Notes: generated from the letters alone by a model not told the origin. Numbered from the stretch's first letter, positions 23,448 to 35,340 are shown. The stretch: DNA of 64,000 bases from Chamaelirium japonicum (GCA_947650365.1 OX393550.1:96142951-96206950); one strand, 5' to 3'. Translations and numbers: made by a program.

Positions 23448-25018
23448 ATGGTGAAGGCCAGCACCAACCCACCAAAGGCGAGTGCTGAACGAACAAACGA
23501 TATGCTGATCGAAGAAGAACAAGAAGTCTCGGTTACAACCAACCGAAGAAATGTTCGGGAACGACTGGGGCCGCAAGGCAGCCTTCCAGAAGGGCACAGC
23601 GATCGGCGAGACCCATCATCCCCGAGGCGTCGGTCCGGCAAAGAACCTGCTATTCAAGGGAACGAGCCTCAGGCTACATATGAGATCTCGGCTGCTAACT
23701 TCCAGCTGCTAAATCTCATCAAGAAGAATGCGGCCCTCAAACAAGAGAGAGAATCCTTGAAGAAAGCAGCTGAGAGGGCGGGGGTTATGATCCTCAACTC
23801 TCCCGCTGCGACTGAAGGCCCACTGAAGACTCACCCAGCTGCGAGTCATCACCTCGAAGAACCAAGAAGGGCTCATGACGAAAAGCGTCAGGCATCCACG
23901 CAAGCACCTAAACAAACGGTGTGGGATCGTTTCAACATCGATGGCGCTCCAAGCCACCGTCGAGAGAAGTCGCCTGAATCAACGGGGTCCACTGGATGCC
24001 CCGTTCACTCGCATGCAAGAATGTCAGATGCACGTGAGCTACTCAACCGACGAAGGCAAACCACCGATGTGGGACGCTACCATCAAGATCGTAGGCTACT
24101 AATCGCCTCAGCAGACCTCTTCATCCCGAGGTGCTCGCAACCCCTTTCCCTGTGGGTTGGCGAACACCAAGTCTGCCCAAGTTCGACTGCATCAAGGGAG
24201 ACCCAGCCCTCCACATCCTAGCCTACAAGCAGGCCCTGACGCCATACGAGTATGAGAACCATGTTCTTTGCCGTATGTTTGCGGGAAGCCTCGAAGGGCC
24301 TTCCCTCGATTGGTACCACACATTGCCCACTGGAGCGGTGGCTACTTTCGAAGAACTGGCGGAACTCTTCATGGATCACTATCGGCTTAACCTGAAGCCA
24401 GAAAAGAAGCTGGATACTCTTTACCAGCTAAAGATGGGCTCCGATGAATCCTTGAGGAGCTTCACAACCAGGTTTCGCAATGAGCATTCTGAGCTCACTG
24501 GCCGTTACCAAAATGAGGAGGCCATTATGTTGGCATTCCAGAATGCCATCTGACCGGAACTCCACGTCTATACTGATTTTATCCGACATCCTCCGAGCTC
24601 CTTGGAGGCGATGTTCAAATGCGTGCAGCGGGAGATAGATGTGGAGGACAACCAGCGAGCCAGAAAGTTGCGCGAGCCACGCGAACCTCGCGACTCGCGA
24701 CACAGGAAGGCTGACGAAGTCCCGAGGGATGCACGCTACAAGAAGCATGCCAATGCGGCATCCGAAGAGAAGAAACCAGCCAAGAGGCAAAATAAGGAAC
24801 CAAAAGTCCCTCCAGCAGGGAAGAGGAGAGCTACGAGGGAGCAGAGGGTGTTCACCGAGTTGAACACCTCCATCGAAGATATATTCGCCTACCTTCAGAA
24901 CGAGCCATTCTGCAAGTGGCCGCAACCCCTTCCTCCAAACTCGGAGCAGACCAAGGATACGACCGTCTACTGTGAATTCCATCGCAGCCACGGGCACCCG
25001 ACTTCAACCTGCTGGTGA
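23448..25018 (+). pseudogene. gag of the Tat-type element, broken
   Basis: Gag forms the capsid of the virus-like particle. Starting from Met at 23448 the frame encodes a charged N-terminal region with a short coiled coil (LIKKNAALKQERESLKKAAE), then is frameshifted near 24100. The next frame (24131-24553) contains the Retrotrans_gag fold with LDWYHTLP, FEELAELF and SLRSFTTRF. A TGA at 24551-24553 interrupts it. The frame resumes with a basic segment and ends at TGA 25016-25018 just after HPTSTCW. Both stops fit CGA-to-TGA changes in arginine codons. Confidence 0.85.
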
Positions 25019-25039
25019 CTGAAGCACCACATCGAAGAC

Positions 25040-25840
25040 TTGGTCCAGGAGGGGCGACTTGATGGCTACATCGCCAATAAAGAACCAAGGCAAGAGAAAG
25101 AAAGGCAGCAGCAGAAGCGGAAGGGAGTCAACATGATCCATGGATGCAGAAGCCACCAAGCGAATGTGGTTCACAGACACTTACATCGGCAAGCACCTTC
25201 TGGCAAAGAAGTGGAACGCCTCAAAAGGCGAATTCACAACGTCCGCCAGGCAGCCAACGTGCAAGAAACTTGGGTCGAGCAGCCTTGGCCCGGGCTGCCC
25301 TGGCCGGCAATTATCTTCACGCCTCGTGATCTGGAAGGAGTACTTCTACCACACCAGGACCCGCTCGTCCTGCAGCTCAAAGTCGACGGAGTACCGATCA
25401 GTCGGATTCTGATCGACACCGGTTGCTCCGTGGATATCATGTTCAGTAACTGTTTCTCAAGCCTTGGCCACGGAGCTGAGAGCCTCGAGTATCTGCCTCT
25501 GATCATCACCGGCTTCAATGGGGGTGAAGGCAAAGTCCTTGGCGAGGCCAAACTTACTGTTGAATTGACAGAGAAGACCCGAGTCTCTACTCGGTTTGCC
25601 GTATGTGACGGTACATCGAGCTACAACATCATCCTGGGAAGGCCCTTCCTGTATCATCTTGGGGGAGTATCCTCTTCCTACCACCAGCTCCTCAAGTTTC
25701 CCACCAATGAAGGCATCAGGTGCATCAAAGGGAATCAGGCGGCCAGCAAGTCCTGTGAAGCTGTCGCCACCAAACAAAAAGCACGATCCATCCTCCCATC
25801 CAAGAGGTCGGCCAACGAGGCCGGCACCTCAAAGCAATAG
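25040..25840 (+). pseudogene. Aspartic protease region of the Tat-type element
   Basis: A 266-codon open segment contains the retropepsin active-site motif ILIDTGCSVDIMF (Asp-Thr-Gly at about 25414-25422) and the later NIILGRPFLY motif. The protease cuts the polyprotein inside the particle. The third residue after DTG is Cys-Ser rather than the usual Ser-Ser/Ala; this is common in plant gypsy proteases. It ends at an in-frame TAG (25838-25840) that fits a CAG-to-TAG change, and the same frame continues beyond it. Confidence 0.85.
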
Positions 25841-26960
25841 CAATTACCGAAAGATCCAACTCTTCCAGTTCCACCGCTGGGAGAGTGGGATGGTTCACCC
25901 TCGATCGAGCCCATCGTCAAGGTGGAGATCGGGGAAGGTGGGCAGCCGCGCGAAACATACATCGGGGCTGACTTGACCAAGGAAGAGGCGAAGCAGATGA
26001 CAACCTTTCTCCGAGCCAATATTGACATATTTGCTTGGAGCTTTGAAGATATGCCGGGCATCGACCCCGAGGTCGCTTGCCACCGGCTAAATGTCAAAGA
26101 CGGAGCCGTTGCCATCCAATAAAAGTCAAGAACCATGAGGCCGGAACGAGCTACTGCAGTCCGGGAAGAAGTGGCCAAGCTCCTCCAGGCCAACTTCATT
26201 CGAGAAGTCAAGTACCCGACTTGGATCTCCAATGTCGTCGCGGTACCAAAGAAGAATGGGAAGATCTGGGTCTGCATTGACTTCACTAATCTCAATAAGG
26301 CCTGCCCGAAAGATCCCTTCCCGTTACCACGGATCGATCGACTTGTCGATTCTATAGCAGGGCATGAGCTACTGTCCTTTGTAGATGGATACTCCGGATA
26401 CAATCAGATTCCACTACACAAGGACGATCAGGAGAAAACATGCTTCGTGACGGATCGTGAGCTCTATTGCTACAATGTGATGCCTTTCGGCCTCAAGAAT
26501 GCTGGCTCAACATATCAACGACTCGTCACAAAGATGTTCGAGAAGCAAATTGGCCGGAACATGGAAGTCTACATAGACGACCTGCTCACTAAAAGCCGAA
26601 GATGAGAAGATCACCTCAAGGACCTGGAGGAAACATTCAACATCCTGCGATACTATCGGATGAAGCTCAACCCAGCAAAGTGCGCCTTCGGTGTAAAATC
26701 TGGAAAGTTCCTCGGATTCCTCATCACGCAAAGAGGGATCGAGGCCAATCCGGACCAGATTAGAGCCATCCAGGAGATGCCGTCGCCATCAAATGAACAG
26801 GAGGTCAGACGACTCACCGGTCGTCTAGCAGCGCTGAATCGCTTCATATCCAAAGCACTCTGACAGATGCAAGCCTTTCTTCGAGAGGCTTCGGAAGGGC
26901 AGTAACTCTAAATGGGATAGCTCCTGCGAAGAAGCCTTCCAAAACATCAAGGCTTACCTT
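25841..26960 (+). pseudogene. Reverse transcriptase region of the Tat-type element
   Basis: The order of motifs is that of a Ty3-type reverse transcriptase: the leader ADLTKEEAKQM, then VAVPKKNGK, DFTNLNKACPKD, YSGYNQI, MPFGLKNAGSTYQ and the catalytic VYIDDLL (Tyr-Ile-Asp-Asp, 26570-26581), followed by LGFLITQRGIEANP. Stops interrupt it at 26120-26122 (TAA) and 26603-26605 (TGA); both fit C-to-T changes. A one-base insertion near 26862 shifts the frame before RNase H. All catalytic aspartates visible in the palm are present. Confidence 0.88.
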
Positions 26961-26987
26961 GTCCAGCCGCCGGTACTGGTAGCTCCC

Positions 26988-27880
26988 ATGCTAGGGGAAC
27001 CCCTATGGGTCTACCTATCGGTCTCTGAGCAAGCCACCGGTGCGGTGCTTGTAAGCCGAAGGGACGGGCTTGAGCGCCCAATCTACTACACTAGCCATGC
27101 TCTGCTTCCAGCAGAGACAAGATACTCAAGGGTCGAGAAGGTAGTTTTAGCTCTGCTCATGGCAACGCGAAGACTAAGGCCATACTTTGTCGCCCATCAA
27201 GTCAGTCACCACAGAACATCCCCTCAAGGACATCCTCGATCGGTCCGATTGTGCCGGGGAATGGCCAAGTGGGTAACAGAAATGAGCTCATTGGGAGTGC
27301 TCTTCGAGCCAAGAGTCTCGATCAAGGGGCAGGCGCTAGCAGACTTCCTCACCGACTTCCCAGTTGAGGACCCAGTCGGCCTACATCAAGATCCTGACCT
27401 CGAATTGGATGATAACGGGAAAGGCGAACCCGCAGAGCTTCACGCGCTTCCTAGCCACCCGTTGGCCGGCTGTAACCTTTACACCGACGGGGCCTCAAGC
27501 TCAGCAGGCTGTGGAATCGGAATATTACTATCTCCCCAGACCTGCACAAGATTCAGCGATCCATCATGCTCGGTTTTGCAGCCACAAACAATGAGGCCGA
27601 GTACGAAGCAATCCTTGCCGGCATGGAGATAGCCTTGAGCTTATCAATCAAGCAGATAACCATTCATAGCGACTCTCAACTCATCGTCAGGCAGATCGAG
27701 GGGCAGTACGAAGCCAAGGACAGCAGGATGCAGCAGTACTTGACCTTGGCGCGGAAGCTATCTGAATGCTTCCAGGAGGTCGAATTCAAGGAGATCCCCC
27801 GATCCGATAATCGAATCGCTGACGCTCTCGCAAATGCAGCTTCAGTTCTTGGGGATGAACAAGAGGTCAGAGAAATCAAG
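26988..27880 (+). pseudogene. RNase H region of the Tat-type element
   Basis: The first frame (26988-27632) starts in the connection domain (GAVLVSRRDG, RYSRVEK) and contains LYTDGASSSAGCGIGI, the start of a second RNase H domain. The remainder (EAEYEAILAGM, HSDSQLIVRQ, ADALANAAS) is in the next frame from 27566. At least one frameshift near 27560 separates them, and the connection region itself looks shifted near 27190-27250. RNase H removes the RNA template during cDNA synthesis. Two RNase H-like modules in a row fit a Tat-type pol. Confidence 0.8.
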
Positions 27881-29140
27881 ATTGATTTCCAAAGATACCC
27901 AAGGGTGAACCTTCATCATCAGACCGGCCTGATTGCTGATATAACGACTGAAGCACCCACGGGATGGTTGGTACCTATAATCAGCTATCTTCAGCAAAAG
28001 GTCCTACCTGAGGACCCCGTTCAAGCAAAGAAACTTCTGAGGAAAATTCATCGCTTCCGTCTCGACGGAGAAGACCTCTATTGGCAGTCACATGGAGGTA
28101 TGTACCTTCGGTGCCTATCCAAGGAACAGTCACGGAGGATCCTTACAGAGATACATTCAGGGGCATGCGGCAACCACGCCGGGGGTAGATCGCTAGAAGG
28201 CAAAGTCAAGCTGCAAGGATACTACTGGCCGACCATGGTCAAAGATGCTCGAGAATTCGTCAAAAGATGCGAGCAGTGTCAGCGGCATGCAAAGCAGATT
28301 CACGTCCCTGTAGGAGATCTAAACCCCCTAACGAGCCCATGGCCTTTTCATCAATGGGGGTTAGATTTCCTGGGGCCTTTTCTGCTGTCACCAACCCAGA
28401 AAAAGTATCTCCTCGTTGCAACAGACTACATCACCAAGTGGATCGAAGCAGTGTCGTTAGCAAGGATTACCGATGTCGAAGTCATCAAGTTTGTCAGAGG
28501 CAATATCTTTTCAAGGTTCGGGTCCCCTAAGGTACTAATTGCTGATAATGGAGCCCAGTTCGATTCAGACAACTTCAGAGAATTCTGCCAAGGTTACGGG
28601 ATCAAACTATTCTATTCGACGCCTAGATACCCACAGTGCAACGGGCAAGCCGAGGCATCAAACAAAGCAATCATGGATACTCTGAATAAGAAGTTGGGAC
28701 CTCGAAAAGGCCTATGGGAGAAAATGCTTCCGGAAGTATTATGGGCGTATCGTACTACCCCACGGCGATCGACTGGATTCTCCCCGTTCCACCTCACGTA
28801 TGGCTCTGAAGCTGTCCTACCTACTGAAGCGCTCCACTCCACGGTCAGGACTAAGGCTGTTGAGTCTAGAATGAACAATGAGCTTAGAATCAATGACCTT
28901 GACTTCGCGGAGGAACTGAGGGACTCAGCGGCTGCTCACGTCACCGACTACCAGCAGAAGATCAAGAGGGCGTACGATAGAAGAGTCAAGAAAAGAGAGT
29001 TCAATGTGGGAGACATGGTACTCAGAGCCGTCTTCCCAAACACGAAGGAAGTTGCTAGTGGCAAGTTCGCTTCGTCTTGGGAGGGGCCATACGTCATAGA
29101 GTCCAGAGGCAGCAAAGGCTCATACAGGCTGATCGACTAG
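27566..29140 (+). CDS. Integrase with upstream RNase H end, uninterrupted 524-codon segment
   Basis: This is the longest intact part of pol. After the RNase H tail come the zinc-binding HHCC module (IHSGACGNHAGG ... CEQCQRHAK), the DDE core with WGLDFLGP, LIADNGAQF and GQAEASNKA as the three acidic positions, the YRTTPRRSTGFSPF motif, and a C-terminal GKFASSWEGPYVI segment. Integrase inserts the cDNA into the chromosome. The frame ends at TAG 29138-29140, while recognisable sequence (RRLPRAWNVTHLK) continues to about 29200, so the last ~20 residues are cut off, again by a stop that fits C-to-T. Confidence 0.88.
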   Translation: MLGFAATNNEAEYEAILAGMEIALSLSIKQITIHSDSQLIVRQIEGQYEAKDSRMQQYLTLARKLSECFQEVEFKEIPRSDNRIADALANAASVLGDEQEVREIKIDFQRYPRVNLHHQTGLIADITTEAPTGWLVPIISYLQQKVLPEDPVQAKKLLRKIHRFRLDGEDLYWQSHGGMYLRCLSKEQSRRILTEIHSGACGNHAGGRSLEGKVKLQGYYWPTMVKDAREFVKRCEQCQRHAKQIHVPVGDLNPLTSPWPFHQWGLDFLGPFLLSPTQKKYLLVATDYITKWIEAVSLARITDVEVIKFVRGNIFSRFGSPKVLIADNGAQFDSDNFREFCQGYGIKLFYSTPRYPQCNGQAEASNKAIMDTLNKKLGPRKGLWEKMLPEVLWAYRTTPRRSTGFSPFHLTYGSEAVLPTEALHSTVRTKAVESRMNNELRINDLDFAEELRDSAAAHVTDYQQKIKRAYDRRVKKREFNVGDMVLRAVFPNTKEVASGKFASSWEGPYVIESRGSKGSYRLID

Positions 29141-29302
29141 GACGGAAGGCGACTACCCCGAGCTTGGAATGTAACCCATTTGAAAATCTTCTACCCTTAA
29201 CCAAACTCTGAAATTTGTAACCACGAATTTGGTTTATCAATAAAATATCTATTTTTCTCGAAGTTCAAGTCTATTGAAATTCTATTCAGCCTGTGTGAAG
29301 TA

Positions 29303-29820
29303 CCAAAAGGCTCCTAGCAACCCAGGTCATATTAAGCCTTCGATTCCGCCAGTTCAAGTCGGAAGCTCGAAGCAAAATCGGATGTGCCCTTTCAAGGCTA
29401 AATCCCGATAAAAAGGCTCCTGGCAACCCAGGTCATATTAAGCCTTCGATTCCGCCAGTTCAAGTCGGAAGCTCGAAGCAAAATCGGATGCGCCCTTTCA
29501 AGGCTAAATCCCGATAAAAAGGCTCCTGGCAACCCAGGTCATATTAAGCCTTCGATTCCGTCTGTTCAAGTCGGAAGCTCGAAGCAAAATCGGATATGCC
29601 CTTTCTAAGGCAAAATTCTGATAAAAAGGCTCCTGGCAACCCAGGTCAACCCAAATACTTCGATTCCCCCAATTAAAGTTGGAAGCTCGAGGTAAATTCG
29701 ACTACGCCACTTCAAGGCTAAAGTCAAATAAGAATAACTCCTGGCAACCCAGGCCAACCCAAAAAATTTGATTCCGCTTATTCAAGTTGGAAACTCAAAG
29801 CAACTCAGAGTTGTTGCCCT
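29303..29820 (+). repeat. Tandem repeat, ~106-bp unit x5
   Basis: The phrase ggctcctggcaacccagg recurs at about 29309, 29415, 29521, 29628 and, altered, 29735. The first three units are nearly identical; the last two are diverged. It lies just after integrase. Confidence 0.92.
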
Positions 29821-29989
29821 CAAATACAAAAATATGAACCATCAAATTGTCAAGCTGGAGTGCTCTCACACAAACAAAGTTAAAAACTCAGATGTAAAGA
29901 GTGCAATTTATTAAGCAAGGCACGCAACTACATCAAGATGAACGACGACAAACGAAAAAGAAGAGGAGTGCAAGTCAAGAAAACGAGGC

Positions 29990-32818
29990 TCAAGAAGGCC
30001 GCGTAGCAGCAGACGGAGCCAAAGTGCGTGTGGACTTGATGGCTTTGAGGGTGTCTAAAGACTCAAGCCATCCGGTGTAGTACTCTCCGCAGTCTTTCTC
30101 AAGCTCTGCAACACGCTTGCGAAGGCCGGCGACCTCCTGCTCCCGCGCGACGGCAGATGACTGACTACTCGCCACCAGCTCCTCAATCTGTTTTTGAAGC
30201 TCGGTCTCCCGCCCATGCAGACTAGCAACCTCTGCTTCCCTTGCTTCAAGCTGAATGGCACGAGTCATATCTTTCTCCTCAAGCTCGGTGACTCGGGTCC
30301 TCAAGCCAGTCACCGACTCCTCCAACTGTTCATGCAGGGCAATCTGAGATTGCAGAGTGACAATGATGGCCGCTTGATCCTCAAGCTTCTTCGCGTCAAG
30401 GGCTTTGTCCTTCTCAAAACCTTCAGCTCGGGTACGCCACATCACTGCTGAACGTTCATCCTTCTTGGACCCGGTGGAGAGCTTCTTCACCGTCTTCTCA
30501 GCAGACTCAGCACGTTCCAGAGCTGCCTTAAGATCCTCCTCAAGGCTCTTGACTTTTCTATAGAGGTCTCTGCGCCCACTACGGATCCCGATATCTAGAA
30601 GGGTCGACATCTGGTTCCAAGGATCAATAAATTAGTACAGTATATCAAGTAAAAAGGAAAGGAGGAAAGAACCAGGAGAGGGCTCACATGTACCGCATCC
30701 TCAATACCATCCACAACTTTTGGGTGACAGGCCTGGGGCAGTCCCAGATGTCTTCTGTAAAAAGTGGTAAGCTCTGAGGGTGAAACTGGGGGACGGGCCA
30801 ACGTATTTGGTGCAGGCCTTGATGCCATAGCTTTTCCTTTCACTCTCCGAGGCACTGAATCAGGCTTCCCCTCCCTAACTCGTGCACAACCCCTCGAGGC
30901 GAAAGGTTCACCAATGACGCCATCAACCATGGCCTCATCCGGCTGAGCCACTGGGGCGTCCGGAATCAGGGTAGCAACCTCCTGCACTTGAGTGTCCCCA
31001 GCAGACACTGCGGACAAAGCAACAAAGTCAGACCGAAAAACACAGGCTAATAACGAAGGTGGAAGAAGGAAGAAGAAGGATACCGTCAAGGGCAATCGGA
31101 CAAGAAACACCAGCACCCTCGACCGCAGGGAGTCCGAAAACTATCACTTCAGTCAGGCGAGTCCCTTCCTCTGGAGCATTGAGCTCAGCCATCATCGCTC
31201 TCATCTGATCAGGGCGGAGAACCATCTTCGGCGATGATCCTGGTCTCATGGAATTCCGTGCTGGAAGAATCGAAGGACCATGTTCTGGAAAAACACAAAC
31301 CTCAGCCGGAGGACATTCGCTCTCCTTTGCCTTTCCAACCTTAAACCGGTGTATCAGACGCCCAGGCTTGTAACTCAAAGTGGCAGGTCGACAGTCGATA
31401 ACCACATCCTCAAGTTCCTTCTCGATCCTGCGAGACCGAGGGTCGCGAGAAGGAGAAACTGTAGCAGGAGAACCAGCGCAAGGACGCGGGGATCCGGCGC
31501 ATCCCTCGTCTTCACTGTCACCAGAAGCCATAAGAGAAGACTCGCTCGTGTCATCTTCTTCACCAACATTGAGGGCGCCATCGCCACCCTCCTTCAAAGC
31601 AGCACCTGGGAGAACCAAGTCATGCCCAACTGCAGCGGCGCACAATTTCAAACTTTTCCCTGGAAGACACGTGCTCGAAGGCCGTCGAGACATAACAATC
31701 CTCTCTCGGGCCTTTTTGGGCCTCAGTACCTTCCTTTTCTCCTTTCCGCAGGAGACCACAAGTTCGGCAGGAACAATCTCTCGAGTCACCCGAGCAGGCT
31801 CAATCATCGCCTCCATCAGCTGGGCTCGGCTTGGCTCATCAGAACCTCGAGGAAACTCTTCCTCATAATCAGACACCACCACCACATTCTCCGGCGCCCT
31901 GGAGAGCGCGTAATCTGGCAAACCGAGGCATTTAAGCCGTGCGGGGGAATAAGTAAAATCCTTCCACATATTAGTCCCAAAAGTCAACTTCTTAAAGAGC
32001 TTGTCCAACTTCTTACATCGCGCCTGAGGCCACGCCCTCTTACCGCTCCCCGAATACCGGCCAACTGCATAGCTAACCACTTTAAATGGCAATTCGGGCA
32101 CGTGAACAACGGAGCACCACGCGCCAGTCATGGATAAGGGGTTGAGACGATAGAACCTGTCGGATGAACTCGGATATTTTATCGGGGGCTGATGTGACTC
32201 CGGTATAAGAGTAAAAAGTAGCTTCGACCCAGACACTTTCTGCCATCGAAAATGGTGAAAGAAATACCCGAGCTCGACACGAGGAATTTCACCATCAGGG
32301 ATCTCAGAATAGCAAGCAGCAAGTTCCTCACGATGATCCGATTCGATTCGGCAAAAAGCATAGATCACCCTCCAAGCGTTGCCGCTAACTTGCCCTGGAC
32401 AAAGATCAGAGATGGACAGTAGCCTGGCAGCAAAAGGAGGCAGAGGCAAGCGTAGTCCGCTGTTCATCTGACCCATGGTCACAAGGGTCCCCAGGACCTT
32501 CTCCATGCTAGCCTCATCGAGGAAAACTGCATCCCTGCGAGCCCCAAAGGCGGCATAAGCTCTCTCAATGGATGGCCTGTCGTTATTGTCCCGAAACTCG
32601 GCCGTCAGTTCACCCCAGGATGTTCGCCTCTTCTCCACACTACTGCAATCGATGGAGGGTTCATCATGTTCTTCATCCACAAAGGGCCTTAACGGCCCTA
32701 ACTCACCGTCAGAGCCACTGTCCGAATCCTCAACATGTGGCCGAGGAGGAGCGCAAACAACCTCCTTTGTTCCTCGATGGCGTTTTCCCAACACAGCGGG
32801 ACCCTTGACGGATTTCAT
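29990..32818 (-). CDS. Antisense three-exon ORF of the Tat-type element (gypsy-type transposon protein)
   Basis: On the strand opposite to gag-pol, three open segments join at consensus splice sites in one frame. Exon 1 is 32818-31084 (donor G/gtatcc), exon 2 is 31007-30688 (acceptor tccgcag, donor gtgagc), exon 3 is 30610-29990 (acceptor aaccag). Total is about 890 residues. Residues ~75-230 resemble the domain known as putative gypsy-type transposon (Pfam Transposase_28), with LPLPPFAARLLS, NAWRVIYAFCRI and GYFFHHFR. The middle is acidic and basic with low complexity. Exon 3 is a coiled coil (KSLEEDLKAALERAESAEKT and onward). Antisense ORFs between integrase and the 3' LTR are known in plant Tat elements; their function is unknown. 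No stop interrupts the exons, although pol is full of them. Confidence 0.75.
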
Positions 32819-33117
32819 TTTGGAAAAGAGCAGCCTGCAATGGAGGCACAAACGATAAGTTAAGAGCAGGGTAGGCGAAAAATCTACCAAAATGCGAGAT
32901 AAAAGGACACTTCCTTGATCCTGGCCAAATCAACACCTTTACACAACCGCAGTACCTGTCGAACATAGTAACCAGGTGCGATAGTACATTGGGTGAAGAC
33001 TGGCTAGCCATCATGTGGCATTGTCCTAGATTATTTCTAAGAAACCCCCTCAAATATATGAACGGATGAGTTATCGCGTGCCGAGACATCCTCAAGACGC
33101 GCGTAGGACACTCGACC

Positions 33118-33480
33118 AATGCGTTCTTTCGAGTCATCTCTTTATGAAGGTGATTACAGGAATAGTTACTCGTCAAGGTGAACAATATTTCACGTCCACT
33201 TTGACCGGTTTTTCGGCACCGACACAACGGCACCTTATACGCGTTGATCCAACGCACGTATGAAAAGTTACGGCTATCAGAAGTTTTTTAGGTGTTTTTC
33301 TTTAAATAAAGACATCGGAAAAGTTGTACATCAAGGTGAGCTATATTTCACGTCTACCTTGATCAGTTTTTCGACGCGGACGCAATGGCGCCTTATACGC
33401 ATTGATCCGACGCACGTATAAAAAGTTATGATTGTCGGAGGTTTTCGAGACATTTCTTCCTGAAGACCAACATCAGAGAA
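33118..33480. repeat. Tandem repeat, ~158-bp unit, upstream of the antisense ORF
   Basis: tcaaggtgarcWatatttcacgtc recurs at about 33173 and 33331, with flanking sequence repeated for about 2.3 units. Confidence 0.85.
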
Positions 33481-33690
33481 GTTACACGGCAGCGACGGTC
33501 ACACTGACGCCTTCAACCTGGTTCCCTATACGAACAACTCGCAGCAGGCCAAACACTGCGCCTAAGAGAAGAACTCATGCCTCTCCTCGCGAGCATGGAT
33601 ACTTGGCGGCAGCGCACGGGTCGGAACGGGGACAAGGGGTTGGATGAACCAAACCCCCCTTCGTGTGACGGCCCACGACGACCTGGGTAG

Positions 33691-34740
33691 GTGACGCAGT
33701 CCACCCGCCTGTGCGCGAAAGCCATCAGCCACCACGATGCGCTCGTCGATGCGCCCGCCACCTACACCATCTCCTTCTATGCGGCCGAGGCCTACCTCCA
33801 TCGTTTCCTCGACACGATCCAACTCCGATCCCCACGTGCGCTCTCTCGTCCCGGTGCTGGACCGGTCGACGAAGGGAGGGGGGACCTGACTCCCCCCCCA
33901 TGCGTCCTCTTCACGTGGCGCGGCCCGAGACATGAAGTGAAGGGGGGGACGAGGAAGCCGACTCTTCCCCCACACGCTCTCTCGTTCGAACCCTCTCTCT
34001 CATCGAGGGTTCTCTCTCGCACCCGCTCTCTCTCACGCGGACCCTCTCTCTCGCCGAGGGCTCTCTCTCGCCCCCGCTATCTCTCACAGAAGACAGAAAG
34101 GAAGGAGAGAAAGAGAGACGCCTGCTCTCTCTCTCTCACGGAAGAGAAGGCGCCGGGGTGCAACCCGCAGTCTAGCGCCCGTGCCCACCTCCAACCCGGC
34201 CGGAACCCGCGCCCGAAGCCGCTGACCACCGCCTCCGCCCGCGTCCGGAGCCGCACGCCGACCACCGCCTCCGCCCGCGTCCGGAGCCGCAATTCGACCA
34301 CCACCTCCGCTCGCACCCGGTCGCCGCTGAGCCCCGCGCCACAGCCCGCGCACCGCACGCCGTTACCACCGCCTCCACCTGCGCCGCCCGGCTCTTTCTC
34401 GCACCCGCTCTCTCGCGTGGATCTCCCCCTCACGCTCGGCCTTGTGAGAAAAGAGAGAGAGAGCGGAAGCTGCCCTCTCACCGAACAAAAGAAAAGGAGA
34501 GAGAGAAAGAGAGAAAGGAAAGAGAGAGAGAGAGATGCGCTGCTCTTTCACGTGAATGGAATACAAAGAAAAGAAAAGAGAGCAAGAGAAAGGAAAGAGA
34601 GAGACAGACACGCTGCTCTCTCACGTGAATGGAATACAAAGAAAAGGAAAGAGAGAGAGAGAAAGGAAAGAGAGAGAAGGACGATTTGCATCCGACGGGG
34701 TCCAGGAGGACTTGTGCGGAAAAGGATTCACCTGTTGGGT
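33691..34740. repeat. GC- and CT-rich low-complexity region with ~70-bp tandem units
   Basis: Contains repeated ccctctctctc blocks (33970-34090), repeated cctccgcccgcgtccgg (about 34230-34290), and a ~70-bp unit with cacgtgaatggaatacaaag repeated twice (34547 and 34623). A 355-codon frame crosses it, but its composition is explained by the repeats and I do not call it a gene. Confidence 0.75.
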
Positions 34741-34827
34741 ACTATCGGACGGCTGTGATGCAGCCGGACTCGGATTTAGAGATTTTAGGAGAGCAGTCAG
34801 ATCCCAGCAATCTGCCGATTCGAGTCA

Positions 34828-34914
34828 ATCTCTCTCTTTTCCTCCTCCTCCGTTGTTGTTGTTGAGAGAGATCTCTCTCTTTTCCTCCTCCTCCGTTGTT
34901 GTTGTTGAGAGAGA
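34828..34914. repeat. Two tandem ~43-bp units with complementary ends
   Basis: Each unit reads ctctctcttttcctcctcct followed by ccgttgttgttgttgagaga; the CT and GA ends could pair. Confidence 0.85.
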
Positions 34915-34939
34915 AAAAGAAAAAAGCTGTTCTTTCACC

Positions 34940-35215
34940 AAAAGGGTCTCGGTACCCTCTCGGTATGCTCTCGGTATGCTCTCGGTACCCTCTCGGTACC
35001 ATCTCGGTATCCACTCGGTCGGAAAACACATTGCTTTTTTGGAAACACACCCTTGCAAAACCGAGACTTTTTGGCTTGCACCAAAAGAGTCTCGGTACCC
35101 TCTCGGTATGCTCTCGGTATCCACTCGGTCGGAAAACACACTACTTTTTCGGAAACGCCCCCTTGCAAAACCGAGACTTTTGGCCCGCGCCAAAAGGGTC
35201 TCGGCATCGGCAGAA
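34940..35215. repeat. Minisatellite of ~11-bp ctcggtaYSMt units within a ~120-bp duplication
   Basis: The word ctcggtaccct/ctcggtatgct/ctcggtatcca is repeated seven times between 34947 and 35011 and again at 35091-35130. A longer unit ending ggaaac-caccctt-gcaaaaccgagac is duplicated with it. Confidence 0.85.
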
Positions 35216-35340
35216 GGAGACTCTGCTAATGCGAACCACGGCACCGACAGCCCTTGCCAACCACGCCAGGATCCTAAGGCGTTTGCACCTCGGAATCCCA
35301 GCCGACCCAGGGGGCCCTGACCCGACTGGGAGGGGATAAC

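Noticed and set aside
33691-34758. 355-codon open frame
   Set aside because: Composition follows tandem GC- and CT-rich repeats; no domain, and overlapping frames on the other strand are equally open.
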